64,000 nucleotides of DNA from Psychrobacter fozii (GTDB taxonomy: Bacteria > Pseudomonadota > Gammaproteobacteria > Pseudomonadales > Moraxellaceae). A program made the position numbers and the translations under genes. Location: assembly GCF_003217155.1 (NCBI RefSeq), contig NZ_QJSU01000008.1:62001-126000 (forward strand), given 5' to 3'. Shown in pieces: positions 55,019 through 64,000 of the stretch (within the stretch, counting starts at the first letter, position 1; every line of letters starts with the position of its first letter). Below the pieces are notes generated by a model. It did no database searches. It saw nothing but the letters and a program-made list of their open reading frames with translations, and had not been told where the DNA came from.

Positions 55019-55936
55019 TTAGATTTTGATTTTGTCTTTTAACAAAAATTCCATTAATGCTTTTTGTGCATGCAAGCGGTTCTCTGCTTCATCCCACACC
55101 ACTGAACGTGGATCGTCCAACATATCATGAGAGATTTCCTCACCACGATGCGCAGGCAAGCAATGCATAAATACGACTTCAGGATCAGCTTTGTCTAGCA
55201 GTGATGGTGTTACCTGATAAGGCGCAAAACGACGGGCGCGGGTGTTTTGTTCCGACTCTTGCCCCATACTTGCCCATACATCGGTGACGATTAGGTTTGA
55301 GTCTTTTGCCGCATCTTGTACATTTTCGACGAGGCTGACGCAATGAGAGAAGCGTTCCATCAGCTTAGGGTCTGGCTCAAAGCCATAAGGCGCTGCCACA
55401 CGTAGCTCAAAACCAAACTGATTGGCAGCTTGCATAAATGATGAACACATATTATTGCCATCACCGACCCACGTCACGATTTTGTTTTCGATACTGCCGC
55501 GATGCTCATAATAGGTCTGCATATCAGCAAGCAACTGGCAAGGGTGGTACTCATCAGTTAGAGCGTTAATGATTGGAACGCTTGAGTATTCAGCAAACGT
55601 CTCAACATTTTCGTGACCAAAGGTACGAATCATGATGATATCAACCATACTAGAGATCACACGAGCAGAGTCCTCTAGCGGCTCACCACGTCCAAGCTGC
55701 GTATCATTTGGCGACAAAAAAATAGCACTACCACCAAACTGGCCCATACCTGTTTCAAAAGAAATACGCGTGCGGGTTGAGGATTTTTCAAAAATCATAC
55801 CCAGCGTACGACCAACAAAAGGCTGATATATCTCGCCAGCATGTTGCATCTTACGTAATTCGCTTGCGCGTTTGATAAGGGTTTCTAGTTCTTGTTTGGT
55901 TAAATCAGATAGGGTCAAAAAATGGCGCAAACTCAT
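55019..55936 (-). CDS. argF: Ornithine carbamoyltransferase
   Basis: This enzyme makes citrulline from ornithine and carbamoyl phosphate in arginine synthesis. The carbamoyl phosphate site is [10 protein letters not shown] (about residues 52-61), followed by [11 protein letters not shown], the [12 protein letters not shown] ornithine-side motif and [10 protein letters not shown] (Cys near residue 268). Length of 305 fits the anabolic type. It is monocistronic. No arginine repressor box is evident to me by eye. Confidence 0.95.
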   Translation of the reverse strand: MSLRHFLTLSDLTKQELETLIKRASELRKMQHAGEIYQPFVGRTLGMIFEKSSTRTRISFETGMGQFGGSAIFLSPNDTQLGRGEPLEDSARVISSMVDIIMIRTFGHENVETFAEYSSVPIINALTDEYHPCQLLADMQTYYEHRGSIENKIVTWVGDGNNMCSSFMQAANQFGFELRVAAPYGFEPDPKLMERFSHCVSLVENVQDAAKDSNLIVTDVWASMGQESEQNTRARRFAPYQVTPSLLDKADPEVVFMHCLPAHRGEEISHDMLDDPRSVVWDEAENRLHAQKALMEFLLKDKIKI

Positions 55937-56122
55937 AGTAATCCTAGCAGTCGATCGCAGTCAGTGAAACGTTATCAGTCTTCAATAGCATCGCATCAGT
56001 GCGCATACTGGGGTGACAACAAACTTTTAGTATAGCGCAATTACTTCTAATGTAAACGCCCAATTTAGTCTGATTGTTCAGTCACTCCAGTACTCGGCAA
56101 TTTCACCGTCGTATTATGATTA

Positions 56123-57229
56123 TTAGGCTTGGACACGCTTTGGACGTATGCTCAGGCGGCATAGCAGCTCATAGCTAATCGTACCCGCATGTGCAGCGAC
56201 CTCATCAACGTGCGGTGCATCGCCCCATAACATTACCTTACTGTCTAAAGCAATGTCTTCTGGCGCGGTACTGACATCAATGACAATCATGTCCATTGCC
56301 ACACGCCCAATGACCGAGCATCGATAGCTTTGATTGTTGCTCGTGTCAATGACAGAGACATAAGCGTCATCGTTGACGACACGAGGGTAGCCATCTCCGT
56401 AGCCGATACTGACTAGAGCTGTTCTGGTGTCTTTTTGTGCTATCCAACGACTGCCATAACCAATAGCATGGTCTGCATTGACCGTTTGTAGAGCAATAAT
56501 TTGCGCGCTAAAATCCATCGCTGGCTGTAAATCTAATTCCTGTGCGCTTTGATCAACGACAGGTGAGCTACCATATAAAATAATACCTGGACGTATCCAA
56601 TCATAATGATGCTCTGAAAAATTGACGATACCAGCTGAATTACACAATGAACCCTGAATATCAGCGCTAACAGTCTCTTGTAAAGTGTTTAAAACATCTG
56701 AAAAACGCTGTATTTGCATCGCATTTAATGGATGAGTGCTGTTATCTGCATTGGCAAAATGTGTGGTGAGGATTAGTTGGTATCCAGCAGCATGAAGCTG
56801 CTTAGCCGCAGCAATCACACCCTCGGCATCGAAACCTAGGCGATTCATACCTGTATTGTATTTAATCCACACCACTCTAGTAGCACTACTAGCTGGTGGG
56901 ATATTTTCCAATGCCCATTGCAACTGTGGCTCATGATGAATGACGCAGCTAATATCGCTATCAATGGCTTGCTGCCACTCATCAGCGGTAAACGCACCTT
57001 CGATCAAACCAATCGTTTTATTCCAACCTAATTGTCGTGCTTCTAGTGCTTCAGTTAAAGTGGCGACTCCAATACCATCTGCTTGCTGTAATGCTGGCAA
57101 AACTGCCGCTATCCCGTGTCCGTAAGCGTTGGATTTCACCATGGCCAGAACTTTAGAGTGTGGCGCCATTTTTTTGACTTGGTTGAGGTTATGAGTAATG
57201 GCTTTTGGTTTGATAGTGATAGTACGCAT
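56123..57229 (-). CDS. alr: Alanine racemase
   Basis: Alr makes D-alanine for peptidoglycan. The PLP lysine is in AMVKSNAYGHG (about residue 36), the catalytic tyrosine in AIGYGSRWI, and the late VSIGYGDGYPR and VIGRVAMDMIVIDV segments are typical. The frame runs to 57283, but the ATG at 57229 begins the conserved sequence and has an AGAAG ribosome site. Length 368. It follows dnaB on the same strand, the common dnaB-alr order. The gene is about 140 bp after dnaB. Confidence 0.95.
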   Translation of the reverse strand: MRTITIKPKAITHNLNQVKKMAPHSKVLAMVKSNAYGHGIAAVLPALQQADGIGVATLTEALEARQLGWNKTIGLIEGAFTADEWQQAIDSDISCVIHHEPQLQWALENIPPASSATRVVWIKYNTGMNRLGFDAEGVIAAAKQLHAAGYQLILTTHFANADNSTHPLNAMQIQRFSDVLNTLQETVSADIQGSLCNSAGIVNFSEHHYDWIRPGIILYGSSPVVDQSAQELDLQPAMDFSAQIIALQTVNADHAIGYGSRWIAQKDTRTALVSIGYGDGYPRVVNDDAYVSVIDTSNNQSYRCSVIGRVAMDMIVIDVSTAPEDIALDSKVMLWGDAPHVDEVAAHAGTISYELLCRLSIRPKRVQA

Positions 57230-57371
57230 AATTGGCTTCTTTATTAGCAAAGTTATGAAGTGATAAAGCCAATGCTGCATCAATTGGATTGATGTGGCAC
57301 TGGCTATGGTTACTGAGAGCTGTTTGTATTAAGTGTCTAAGGTTAAGCAAGTATAATCGGTAAAACTATGA

Positions 57372-58775
57372 CTATTCATCATTCTCGAAACTGACATTTT
57401 GATAGTATTCTGGCGTCAGGTTGATAAAGCGAGTAAATTGTCCTTCAAAGCCCAAACGTATGGTACCGATAGGGCCGTTACGCTGTTTACCAATGATAAT
57501 TTCAGCCACACCTTTGTGATCTGAGTTCTCATTATAAACCTCATCGCGGTAGATGAACATAATCAAATCGGCATCCTGCTCGATCGCACCTGATTCACGC
57601 AAATCTGACATAATCGGACGTTTATTAGGACGGTTCTCTAGACTACGGTTAAGCTGAGACAGCGCAATCACTGGACATTCAAGTTCGCGTGCTAAGGCTT
57701 TTAGACTACGAGAAATCTCAGAGATTTCCCCAACACGGTTGCCATCTAGGTTTGGCACTTTCATCAACTGAAGATAATCGACTACGATAGCGCCAAGCTT
57801 GCCATCGTGATTTTTGGCGATACGGCGACAGCGTGAACGCATCTCAGATGGTGGCAGGGCAGTACTATCATCGATATACAGGTGCTTAGATTGCAAATGC
57901 TGAATGGCATTCATCATCTTTGCCCATTCATCCTCATTCATTTGTCCAGAACGCAGATGCGTCTGATTAATCGCACCCCACGATGACAGCAAACGCATGA
58001 CGATAGACTCTGCGGGCATCTCCATCGAAAACACCACGACGGGTAGGTCTTCGTTAAATAAAATGCCTTCTGCCAAGTTCATTGCAAAGGTTGTTTTACC
58101 CATCGAAGGACGCGCGGCGACGATAATTAAATCGCCTGCCTGTAAGCCTTGTGTTTTATTATTCAGCTCAGCAAATGGCGTTTGCAAACCAATCATGCCA
58201 TCGGGATTGGATTTAAGCTCTTGAATTTTATCGATGACGTTGGTCAACACAGAGGTAATGCCGACAGGGCCACGCTGTTCAGCGCGTTTATTATGCTGCT
58301 CATTAATACTAAATATCTTGCCTTCGACACTGTCTAAGATGTCACTAACGCTTTGGTCTTTTGGATTATAGGCTAGTGTCAACATGTCATTACCAGTGGT
58401 AATCAGCTGACGTAGTGTTGATAGTTCACGTACGCGCTGGGCGTAGGCCGTGAGGTTGAATAAGGTGGCAGGGCTTTGGCTCAAAATATCTGCCAAGTAA
58501 CTGTCACCGCCCGCACCTTTGAGTAGTTTCTGTGCTTCCAACCAGTCATGCACCATGACCGTGTCATAAGGCTCATTGACTGCTGCCAAATGGGCAATCG
58601 CATCAAAGATGTATTGATGGCGTCCAGCATAAAAGTCATCTTTGGTAACGATATCGGCAATCTTGTCATACGCCTCTTCGATGCTCATTAAAGAGGCAAG
58701 CAATGCCTTTTCAATATCGATATTGTGCGGCGGTGTTTGATTGAGCAAGTCGTCGTTTTTTTCGGTATCTGCCAT
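57372..58775 (-). CDS. dnaB: Replicative DNA helicase DnaB
   Basis: DnaB is the hexameric 5'-3' helicase at the replication fork. The N-terminal DnaG-interacting domain (about residues 15-125) includes NIDIEKALLASLM. The RecA-like domain carries Walker A AARPSMGKTTFAM near residue 217, FSMEMPAESIVMRLLS, VDYLQLMKVP (Walker B) and SQLNRSLENR. Length 467 matches the family and no intein is present. Transcribed with alr, away from pdxA. Confidence 0.97.
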   Translation of the reverse strand: MADTEKNDDLLNQTPPHNIDIEKALLASLMSIEEAYDKIADIVTKDDFYAGRHQYIFDAIAHLAAVNEPYDTVMVHDWLEAQKLLKGAGGDSYLADILSQSPATLFNLTAYAQRVRELSTLRQLITTGNDMLTLAYNPKDQSVSDILDSVEGKIFSINEQHNKRAEQRGPVGITSVLTNVIDKIQELKSNPDGMIGLQTPFAELNNKTQGLQAGDLIIVAARPSMGKTTFAMNLAEGILFNEDLPVVVFSMEMPAESIVMRLLSSWGAINQTHLRSGQMNEDEWAKMMNAIQHLQSKHLYIDDSTALPPSEMRSRCRRIAKNHDGKLGAIVVDYLQLMKVPNLDGNRVGEISEISRSLKALARELECPVIALSQLNRSLENRPNKRPIMSDLRESGAIEQDADLIMFIYRDEVYNENSDHKGVAEIIIGKQRNGPIGTIRLGFEGQFTRFINLTPEYYQNVSFENDE

Positions 58776-59109
58776 GAGTGCCTAATGTATCAAGAGTCGG
58801 TATGAAAGAGGGTGTAAATAGATATTTAATATAAGTGTTTGATGATTGGCAATAATACAGCAAAGCAAATGCGGTGTGCTGCTACGATACAACACAAAAT
58901 GCAGTCTCACGCTTGCCAGTAAATGCTACAATCAGATGCGAAAGTTTAACACATTATGGGCTTTTTTTAGACGCACACAGTAACTAAATCTGAAGCCATT
59001 GAGGTTGATCAGTGAAGAGATAGATTACGATTTTTAGATATAAAAACCAGTACATTCAACTATAAAAACAATAAAATCAGATATTTAATTAAGACATGAG
59101 ACTATTTTT

Positions 59110-60186
59110 ATGATGCAAAATAAATTACCGTTATTAATCACAACAGGCGAACCTGCTGGCATTGGTATGGACGTCGTACTGCTACTAGCGGCAGAAAATA
59201 AGTTGCAAGACTTTTCGCGGCCAATTTGGGTAACTGCTGATGCAGACGCAATAACAGAGCGTGCCAAAGAGCTTACCACTGCTGGTGTCTTAAAAGTTTG
59301 CCCATCATGGCAGACTGTAGACGCACATATAGATGCGGATGATTTCTCAGAGCAGATGTCAATGAATACGACTCATAGTGATGATGCTTTTATCCTGCTT
59401 CATACACCTTGCTCAGCACCAGTTATCAGCGGGCAAATTAATACGAGCAATTCAGCCATGGTGGCCAAACAATTGGACATTGCGCATAAGCTAGCATTCA
59501 ATAAAACAGTCGCCGCCATCGTTACCGGCCCATTGCAAAAATCCGCACTCATTGACGCAGACATTAAGTTATTAGATGGCACAATGTTTAGCGGCCACAC
59601 TGAGTTTTTTATGCAGCAAAGTGGCTGTAAAAAAGTCGTCATGATGCTCGCCAACCAAGCCATGAAAGTGGCGCTTGTTACGACTCATTTAGCATTAAAA
59701 GACATACCGGCAGTTATTACGGCAGAGAATGTGCGCCAAACGGTACAGATTGTCATTGATGATATGCGAGAGAAATTTGGCTTAACGCAGCCACGTATCT
59801 TAGTTTGTGGGCTTAATCCACATGCAGGCGAGGGCGGCCATCTAGGTATGGAAGAGATTGAGATTATCAATCCAGTATTGCAAGAGTTTATCGATGCAGG
59901 CGTAGACATATCAGAGGCGATGCCAGCGGATACGTTATTTACCCCAAGGCATTTAGCAAACTGTGATGCAGTGATTGCTATGTACCATGACCAAGGTTTG
60001 CCAGTGCTTAAATCACACGGCTTTGGTGATACGGTTAATCTGACCTTAGGATTGCCTTATATTCGCACCTCGGTTGATCATGGTACGGCACTTGATTTGG
60101 CAGGGCGTGGCGGGGCAAGTGCGACCAGTTTATATCAAGCGTTAAATATGGCCAATGAGATGGCTAATAAGTCGCTTACTAGGTGA
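59110..60186 (+). CDS. pdxA: 4-hydroxythreonine-4-phosphate dehydrogenase PdxA
   Basis: PdxA oxidises 4-hydroxythreonine-4-phosphate in de novo pyridoxal phosphate synthesis. Features: LLITTGEPAGIGMDV (about residues 7-21), TGPLQKSALID, the metal-binding SGHTEFFMQ and CGLNPHAGEGGHLGMEE, and the late MYHDQGLPVLK with substrate residues. Length 358. In many gammaproteobacteria rsmA follows directly; here a disrupted gene separates them. Confidence 0.95.
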   Translation: MMQNKLPLLITTGEPAGIGMDVVLLLAAENKLQDFSRPIWVTADADAITERAKELTTAGVLKVCPSWQTVDAHIDADDFSEQMSMNTTHSDDAFILLHTPCSAPVISGQINTSNSAMVAKQLDIAHKLAFNKTVAAIVTGPLQKSALIDADIKLLDGTMFSGHTEFFMQQSGCKKVVMMLANQAMKVALVTTHLALKDIPAVITAENVRQTVQIVIDDMREKFGLTQPRILVCGLNPHAGEGGHLGMEEIEIINPVLQEFIDAGVDISEAMPADTLFTPRHLANCDAVIAMYHDQGLPVLKSHGFGDTVNLTLGLPYIRTSVDHGTALDLAGRGGASATSLYQALNMANEMANKSLTR

Positions 60187-60291
60187 TATACCTTTTTTAT
60201 GATTCATTGCCTTATAGATATTTTTCACACAATGCTTGATAGTTTTAGTGTGGGCAATGCCTGTTTAGGAATAATAAAATACGACCTAATG

Positions 60292-60320
60292 TAAGTGGTT
60301 CGATTATAGCAGTCTATTTA
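60292..60320 (+). repeat. Family C short repeat, copy 1
   Basis: TAAGTGGTTCGATTATAGCA followed by GTCTATTTA resembles the unit at 63295-63324 (TAAGTGGTTCCGTTATAACG followed by GTCTGTTTTA). It lies in the 280-bp gap after pdxA, which otherwise shows nothing I can name. Confidence 0.4.
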
Positions 60321-60465
60321 TTAACGAGTTTTATTGTGTGGTTCATTTGAAGTGCATCCTAATAAAAAAACAGCCAATCAGACTTATTTCAAGTAATAAT
60401 CTTCCAAATTAATGTCTAATGATGTGACGTCAGAGGACAGTATTCTTTTATTATGGGGTTGCATG

Positions 60466-61231
60466 TTTATTAAAGAATTTAGCCAAATGATAACCATCGT
60501 ATTATCCCTACCTATTATTAATTTTTGTGGTGAAGGGCTTCGCCCGAATCATATTGGCGATCTGGGCGGTGTTCCTGTTGATATGCCTAAAAACCTTGTG
60601 CATTTTGTTGCGTATGACGGCGACCCTACGTTTGGTAACAAACGTGAGCATCCAAAACCCATGCGCACTTATGACTCAAAAATTAACAGTTTCGGTTTTG
60701 ATCTGCGTTATACCGACAATACTATGCTAGATACGACTAATAAAGCTCTTTAAGAGCGCTTATCGTAGAGACAATAAAAGAAACTTAGGAGATAATCCTT
60801 GGGTATCGGTCACCGTCAACTCAGGCGACAGAGTGACTGTTCCCAATCCTGTTCATCGTATCGGCTATGGCACACTTAACCCTAGCAAAGAAGCAGGTCC
60901 TGTTCATGAATATGAACGGCTTGATAATGATCAATTCGGATTGGAGGTTTATGCGCCGCCAAATATTGACCCAGTTACTAATAAACCGTGGCGTGAAAAT
61001 AGATATGCAGAGGATGTCTTTATTCAGCGAGATAAAACGGGTCAAATCATAACTCATATAGAGTGCAGTAATAGAGACGTACCAAGACCACCTTGTACCC
61101 AAATTTTTAATCTAGGACCACAGAGAAATCTATCTATTAAGGCGCATTATTCTCGCTACAATCTTGCTGATTGGCAACAAATTGAGCAAGTAGTCAGACA
61201 GCATGTTTTAGGCTTCCAAAAAACATCATAG
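60466..61231 (+). pseudogene. Frameshifted hypothetical gene between pdxA and rsmA
   Basis: Two open parts in different frames read as one protein. Part 1 (frame of 60466, stop at 60753) has a possible signal-like start (MITIVLSLPIINF) and NHIGDLGGVPVDMPKNLVHF, ending TMLDTTNKAL. The sequence continues without break in the next frame from about 60749: FKSAYRRDNKRNLGDNPWVS, then NPVHRIGYGTLNPSK, ending at 61231. The junction reads CTT TAA G, where a +1 slip gives TTT AAG and restores the second frame. Combined length would be about 255 residues. It may be a decayed gene or use programmed +1 frameshifting. I do not recognise the family; the DLGGVPV motif and signal-like start suggest an envelope protein, perhaps an immunity-type protein. 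Confidence 0.6.
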
Positions 61232-61339
61232 AGGCGCTAGAGCAAATAGTTTGAGAAAAATTCACTGTATCTGTTGCGATAAAGTATGAGCAGCTTATCG
61301 ATAATAATGTTTCAACAATACAGCCTAATTCTGAGCTGT

Positions 61340-61347
61340 GGTATAAT
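61340..61347 (+). promoter_or_regulatory. Candidate rsmA promoter
   Basis: TATAAT (61342-61347) with an upstream TG forming an extended -10. It gives rsmA its own start, independent of the disrupted upstream gene. Confidence 0.45.
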
Positions 61348-61416
61348 TTGTCATTATATAATTGGCATATTGTTGCCATTATCGCCCATTTATCTTTTAC
61401 ACATTAAGATTCTTTT

Positions 61417-62280
61417 ATGTCCAAAACTCCGTTTGATGCCCAATCTATTTCCAACAGCCTACGTGCTGTCAAACACCAACCGCGTAAGCGCTTTGGTCAA
61501 AACTTCTTGCATGATGGCAGCGTCATTCGCGAAATCGTTGAAAGCATTCGTCTCGAGCGCGATGACAACCTAATCGAGATTGGACCGGGAATGGGTGCGT
61601 TGACTGAGCCACTATTGGCAGAAGTCGATGCGATGACCGTAGTAGAGTTGGATCGTGATTTGGCAGACAGTTTGCGTATCCGTATTGGTGCCAACAGTCA
61701 TCCGAATTTTGAGATTATCAAAGACAACGCGATGCATGTGGACTACCGCGAGCTGTATAGTCCTGAGCGCGGCAAGCTACGTGTGGTCGGTAACCTGCCA
61801 TATAACATCTCTACCCCGATACTTTTTCATCTACTCAGCTATGCCGATGTGATTCAAGACATGCACTTTATGTTGCAAAAGGAAGTGGTCGAGCGTATCA
61901 CTGCTGATGTTGGTAGCAAAACTTATGGTCGCTTATCCGTTATTATGCAATATCACTGCGGTACAGATTATCTATTGACCGTGCCACGCGGCGCTTTTAA
62001 TCCGCCACCAAAAGTAACCAGTGCTGTATTTCGTCTGACTCCGCATATTACTAAACCAGTCGTGGCAGAAGATGAAGAGTATTTTGCGATTGTCGTACGC
62101 GAAACCTTTAACCATCGTCGTAAGACACTACGTGCGATTTTTAAGAAATCTACGCTATTGCCAACGTTGAGCGAAGAAGATTTTGCGGCTTGCGCTATCG
62201 ACCCACAAGCACGTCCTGAAGTCTTAAGTGTGAAAGATTTTGTCAATTTGAGCAATCAGGCACGTAAAGTAGAAGGTTAA
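61417..62280 (+). CDS. rsmA: 16S rRNA dimethyladenosine transferase RsmA (KsgA)
   Basis: RsmA dimethylates A1518 and A1519 of 16S rRNA late in small-subunit assembly. SAM-binding [15 protein letters not shown] (about residues 53-67), the NLPYNIS catalytic motif near 126, and [14 protein letters not shown] are diagnostic. A 20-residue N-terminal extension precedes [11 protein letters not shown]. Length 287. It precedes apaH; the usual small gene apaG is missing between them. Confidence 0.96.
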   Translation: MSKTPFDAQSISNSLRAVKHQPRKRFGQNFLHDGSVIREIVESIRLERDDNLIEIGPGMGALTEPLLAEVDAMTVVELDRDLADSLRIRIGANSHPNFEIIKDNAMHVDYRELYSPERGKLRVVGNLPYNISTPILFHLLSYADVIQDMHFMLQKEVVERITADVGSKTYGRLSVIMQYHCGTDYLLTVPRGAFNPPPKVTSAVFRLTPHITKPVVAEDEEYFAIVVRETFNHRRKTLRAIFKKSTLLPTLSEEDFAACAIDPQARPEVLSVKDFVNLSNQARKVEG

Positions 62281-62406
62281 GTTAATCTACTATTAAACAC
62301 CTCTCAAAATATTCACATAAAACTATTCACCTAAAACTATTGATATAAGGGTACTCACTTAAGCGTGCTCTTATATCAATTCATATCTAAAAAGCATAGA
62401 GGTACT

Positions 62407-63243
62407 ATGAGTTTTCGTCACCAGTATGTCATTGGAGACCTGCAAGGTTGCTATGCTGCTTATCTTAAATTACTTGAAATCTTGAATTTTGATCCAGCAC
62501 AAGACAAGTTATGGTTTGCTGGTGATCTGGTAGCACGCGGTGAGGACTCATTGAACACGCTGCGCCATGTCAAAGCATTGTGTGAGCAGGGCGCTGCTGC
62601 AACGGTATTGGGCAATCATGATCTTAATTTAATAGCAGTCTGGCGCGGCGCGGCGAAGCTCAAAAAGAAGGATAAGACAGCGCCGATTTTTGCCGCTGAT
62701 GATTGTGATGAGTTGCTTGAATGGTTACGTCATCAGCCGCTATTGGCTTACCCTGATGAACAGACCGTACTGGTGCATGCTGGTATTCCACCGCATTGGA
62801 GTATCGATGAAGCAGCAGGCTATGCACAACAAGTAGAAGCGCAATTACAAAGCAGCTTATGGCAGCTCGATCGCTTATTACCGAATTTGTATAGCAAGTC
62901 AGTTGATGATTGGCAGCCAGATATTAATGGCTTTACTAAAATGCGTGCTATCACTAACTATTTTACGCGTATGCGTCTATGTAAACAGGATGGTACGCTT
63001 GAGTTTGGTTTTTCAGCAGGTTTAGATGAATTAATGCCGGCAGGTTTTTTACCGTGGTTTGAATGGCAAGTACCACGGACGCGCAAGATACTATTTGGAC
63101 ATTGGGCTGCGCTAAAAGGTGAGGTTGATTTGCCGCATGCACGTGCACTCGACGGCGGCTGTGTGTGGGGCAATTGTCTATTGGCTTATCGTCTCAGTGA
63201 TGGTCATGTAATAACGTCAAGCGAGCAGTGCCCGAGTTTATAA
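62407..63243 (+). CDS. apaH: Bis(5'-nucleosyl)-tetraphosphatase, symmetrical
   Basis: ApaH hydrolyses Ap4A to two ADP. It is a calcineurin-like metallophosphatase. Motifs: VIGDLQGCY (residues 8-16), FAGDLVARGEDS, LGNHDLNLIAV and the distal FGHWAALKG. The true start is the ATG at 62407 with AGAGG seven bases before; the frame extends to 62365 without support. Length 278 is typical. It is the last gene of the rsmA-apaH pair. Confidence 0.95.
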   Translation: MSFRHQYVIGDLQGCYAAYLKLLEILNFDPAQDKLWFAGDLVARGEDSLNTLRHVKALCEQGAAATVLGNHDLNLIAVWRGAAKLKKKDKTAPIFAADDCDELLEWLRHQPLLAYPDEQTVLVHAGIPPHWSIDEAAGYAQQVEAQLQSSLWQLDRLLPNLYSKSVDDWQPDINGFTKMRAITNYFTRMRLCKQDGTLEFGFSAGLDELMPAGFLPWFEWQVPRTRKILFGHWAALKGEVDLPHARALDGGCVWGNCLLAYRLSDGHVITSSEQCPSL

Positions 63244-63282
63244 CGAGGGCTATAGCTGAGCTTGATATAAGAGGCTAGATAA

Positions 63283-63329
63283 GCGGTCTGTTTTAAGTGG
63301 TTCCGTTATAACGGTCTGTTTTAAGTAGT
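63283..63329 (+). repeat. Family C short repeat, copies 2 and 3 in tandem
   Basis: CGGTCTGTTTTAAGTGGT (63283-63300) recurs as CGGTCTGTTTTAAGTAGT (63312-63329) with a 29-bp period; the 12-bp palindrome CCGTTATAACGG lies at 63303-63314. Confidence 0.6.
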
Positions 63330-63456
63330 CTGTTAATAGGTTTAAAGGGTGAAATAACTGGTTTGATTGGGGATACCCTAATTAAAACTTCTGATTAATT
63401 TTACTAAGTAATTTGATTATTACATTTTGATATTGCCATTATTACCCATGATAAAC

Positions 63457-63494
63457 AAAAAAAGCTACGATAGATTGAGCATCGTAGCTTTTTA
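63457..63494. terminator. Bidirectional terminator downstream of apaH
   Basis: AAAAAAAGCTACGAT pairs with ATCGTAGCTTTTT around AGATTGAGC, with A- and T-tracts. It serves the apaH transcript and the convergent gene at 63601. Confidence 0.9.
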
Positions 63495-63600
63495 GTTGGA
63501 TCCATTTGATTTTTGAGTATCGAAAGCTCAGCCTAACCTACGTGCTAATTTATATTTAAAATAAATAGTATTTAGTCTTATTTATTGCAAACTAACTTAA

Positions 63601-63981
63601 TCAGGGTCTATGACCCAATTCTTTTTGAAATTCAAGCCAAGGTTCAAGCTGTCCTTCGACGATACCTTCATAAGCATCCCAATCATTTTTTAGAAAATCA
63701 TAAAGTATAGGATGCATCCTATTATTTAGACCTGCTGATAAATCAACCGTTGCTAAGCTTACGTAATTGTCTGCTAAAATCTCTATGTTATAGACCTCAC
63801 TTTCCCTATACGCCATTAAGCCTTGGTAATTACTACAGCTTGCTAAATAATAAGTTTCAACTTTATTCTCACTATAATTTTTACTTTCATAAACACTATA
63901 TATGTATATGAAGTCACTATCATTCTTACTCAGTGCTCTAATCATGATTTTAAATTCTACCCATGTGTTGAATTGAGCCAT
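63601..63981 (-). CDS. Hypothetical protein
   Basis: A 126-residue soluble protein rich in Tyr, Asn and acidic residues (FIYIYSVYESKNYSENKVE near residue 25; WDAYEGIVEGQLEPWLEFQK near the end). I recognise no family or motif. The gene is AT-rich and isolated, with only a weak ribosome site, and its start lies 19 bp from the window edge, so upstream context is unknown. It may be an acquired or immunity-type gene; this is a guess. Confidence 0.55.
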   Translation of the reverse strand: MAQFNTWVEFKIMIRALSKNDSDFIYIYSVYESKNYSENKVETYYLASCSNYQGLMAYRESEVYNIEILADNYVSLATVDLSAGLNNRMHPILYDFLKNDWDAYEGIVEGQLEPWLEFQKELGHRP

Positions 63982-64000
63982 GCTTTCAATTTTTTAGTCA

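Noticed and set aside
1..64000. tRNA, rRNA, CRISPR arrays, transposase genes or prophage modules
   Set aside because: I looked for conserved tRNA arms, repeat-spacer patterns, transposase motifs and phage structural genes and saw none.

Overview
This window looks like a chromosomal segment of a Psychrobacter-like member of the Moraxellaceae (Gammaproteobacteria). I infer this from a low-to-moderate GC coding style, an Hfq with a long glycine-rich tail, the carboxynorspermidine pathway, the gene order lpxB-rnhB, queD-tsaE-mutL-miaA-hfq, kdsD-kdsC-lptCAB, dnaB-alr and pdxA-rsmA-apaH, and small dispersed non-coding repeats. I see no rRNA, tRNA, CRISPR array or transposase gene. Most of the window is ordinary housekeeping DNA; the interest lies in regulatory DNA, repeats and a few accessory genes.

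Layout. 1-5.7 kb: the 3' part of lpxB, rnhB, a DUF924 gene, and a two-gene polyamine block (nspC, then a carboxynorspermidine dehydrogenase with a long structured leader). 5.8-9.9 kb: a Fur-box-linked secreted enterochelin-esterase-like gene, a DUF3644 protein with a HEPN RNase motif, and htpX. 10.2-12.3 kb: a small accessory block (unknown protein, PhzF-like, UPF0060 membrane protein, tiny basic protein) bracketed by inverted copies of a 107-bp repeat. 12.7-18.0 kb: queD-like, tsaE, mutL, miaA, hfq. 18.2-22.0 kb: LPS synthesis and export genes kdsD, kdsC, lptC, lptA, lptB. 22.2-28.5 kb: radA, rlpA-like, rodA, an M15 peptidase, a lipoprotein. 28.5-34.4 kb: two M16 proteases, a 54-codon lipoprotein, ftsY, ogt. 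34.4-37.1 kb: ferrous iron uptake feoA-feoB plus a 41-residue Cys-rich membrane protein. 37.2-43.5 kb: yebC, a K+ channel, an ABC1 kinase, aroQ, a cold-shock gene with a long leader, a DEAD-box helicase. 43.8-50.8 kb: a His/Met-rich SafE-like protein, ccoS, a DUF218 protein, murB, a LMW phosphatase, hslR, an excalibur protein, ilvA. 50.9-54.0 kb: an arsenic resistance operon arsR-arsC-arsH-arsB. 54-64 kb: rpiA, argF, alr, dnaB, pdxA, a frameshifted gene, rsmA, apaH and a hypothetical gene.

Two unannotated repeat families were found by eye. Family A is a 168-bp MITE-like element with GGCGTGTC-type ends and CTAG flanks (two full copies and one fragment). Family B is 107-108 bp with TATAGTCAA-type ends (six full copies and one fragment). 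Both tend to sit in gene-control regions: between a Fur box and the esterase, between feoA and feoB, between the promoter and ribosome site of rpiA, and across the 5' end of the queD-like frame. Other points to check are the leader of the carboxynorspermidine dehydrogenase gene (5' hairpin plus an anti-Shine-Dalgarno match), the perfect palindrome covering the arsR promoter and start codon (probably a leaderless message), alternative hairpins in the cold-shock leader, and a split gene with a CTT-TAA slip-like junction.
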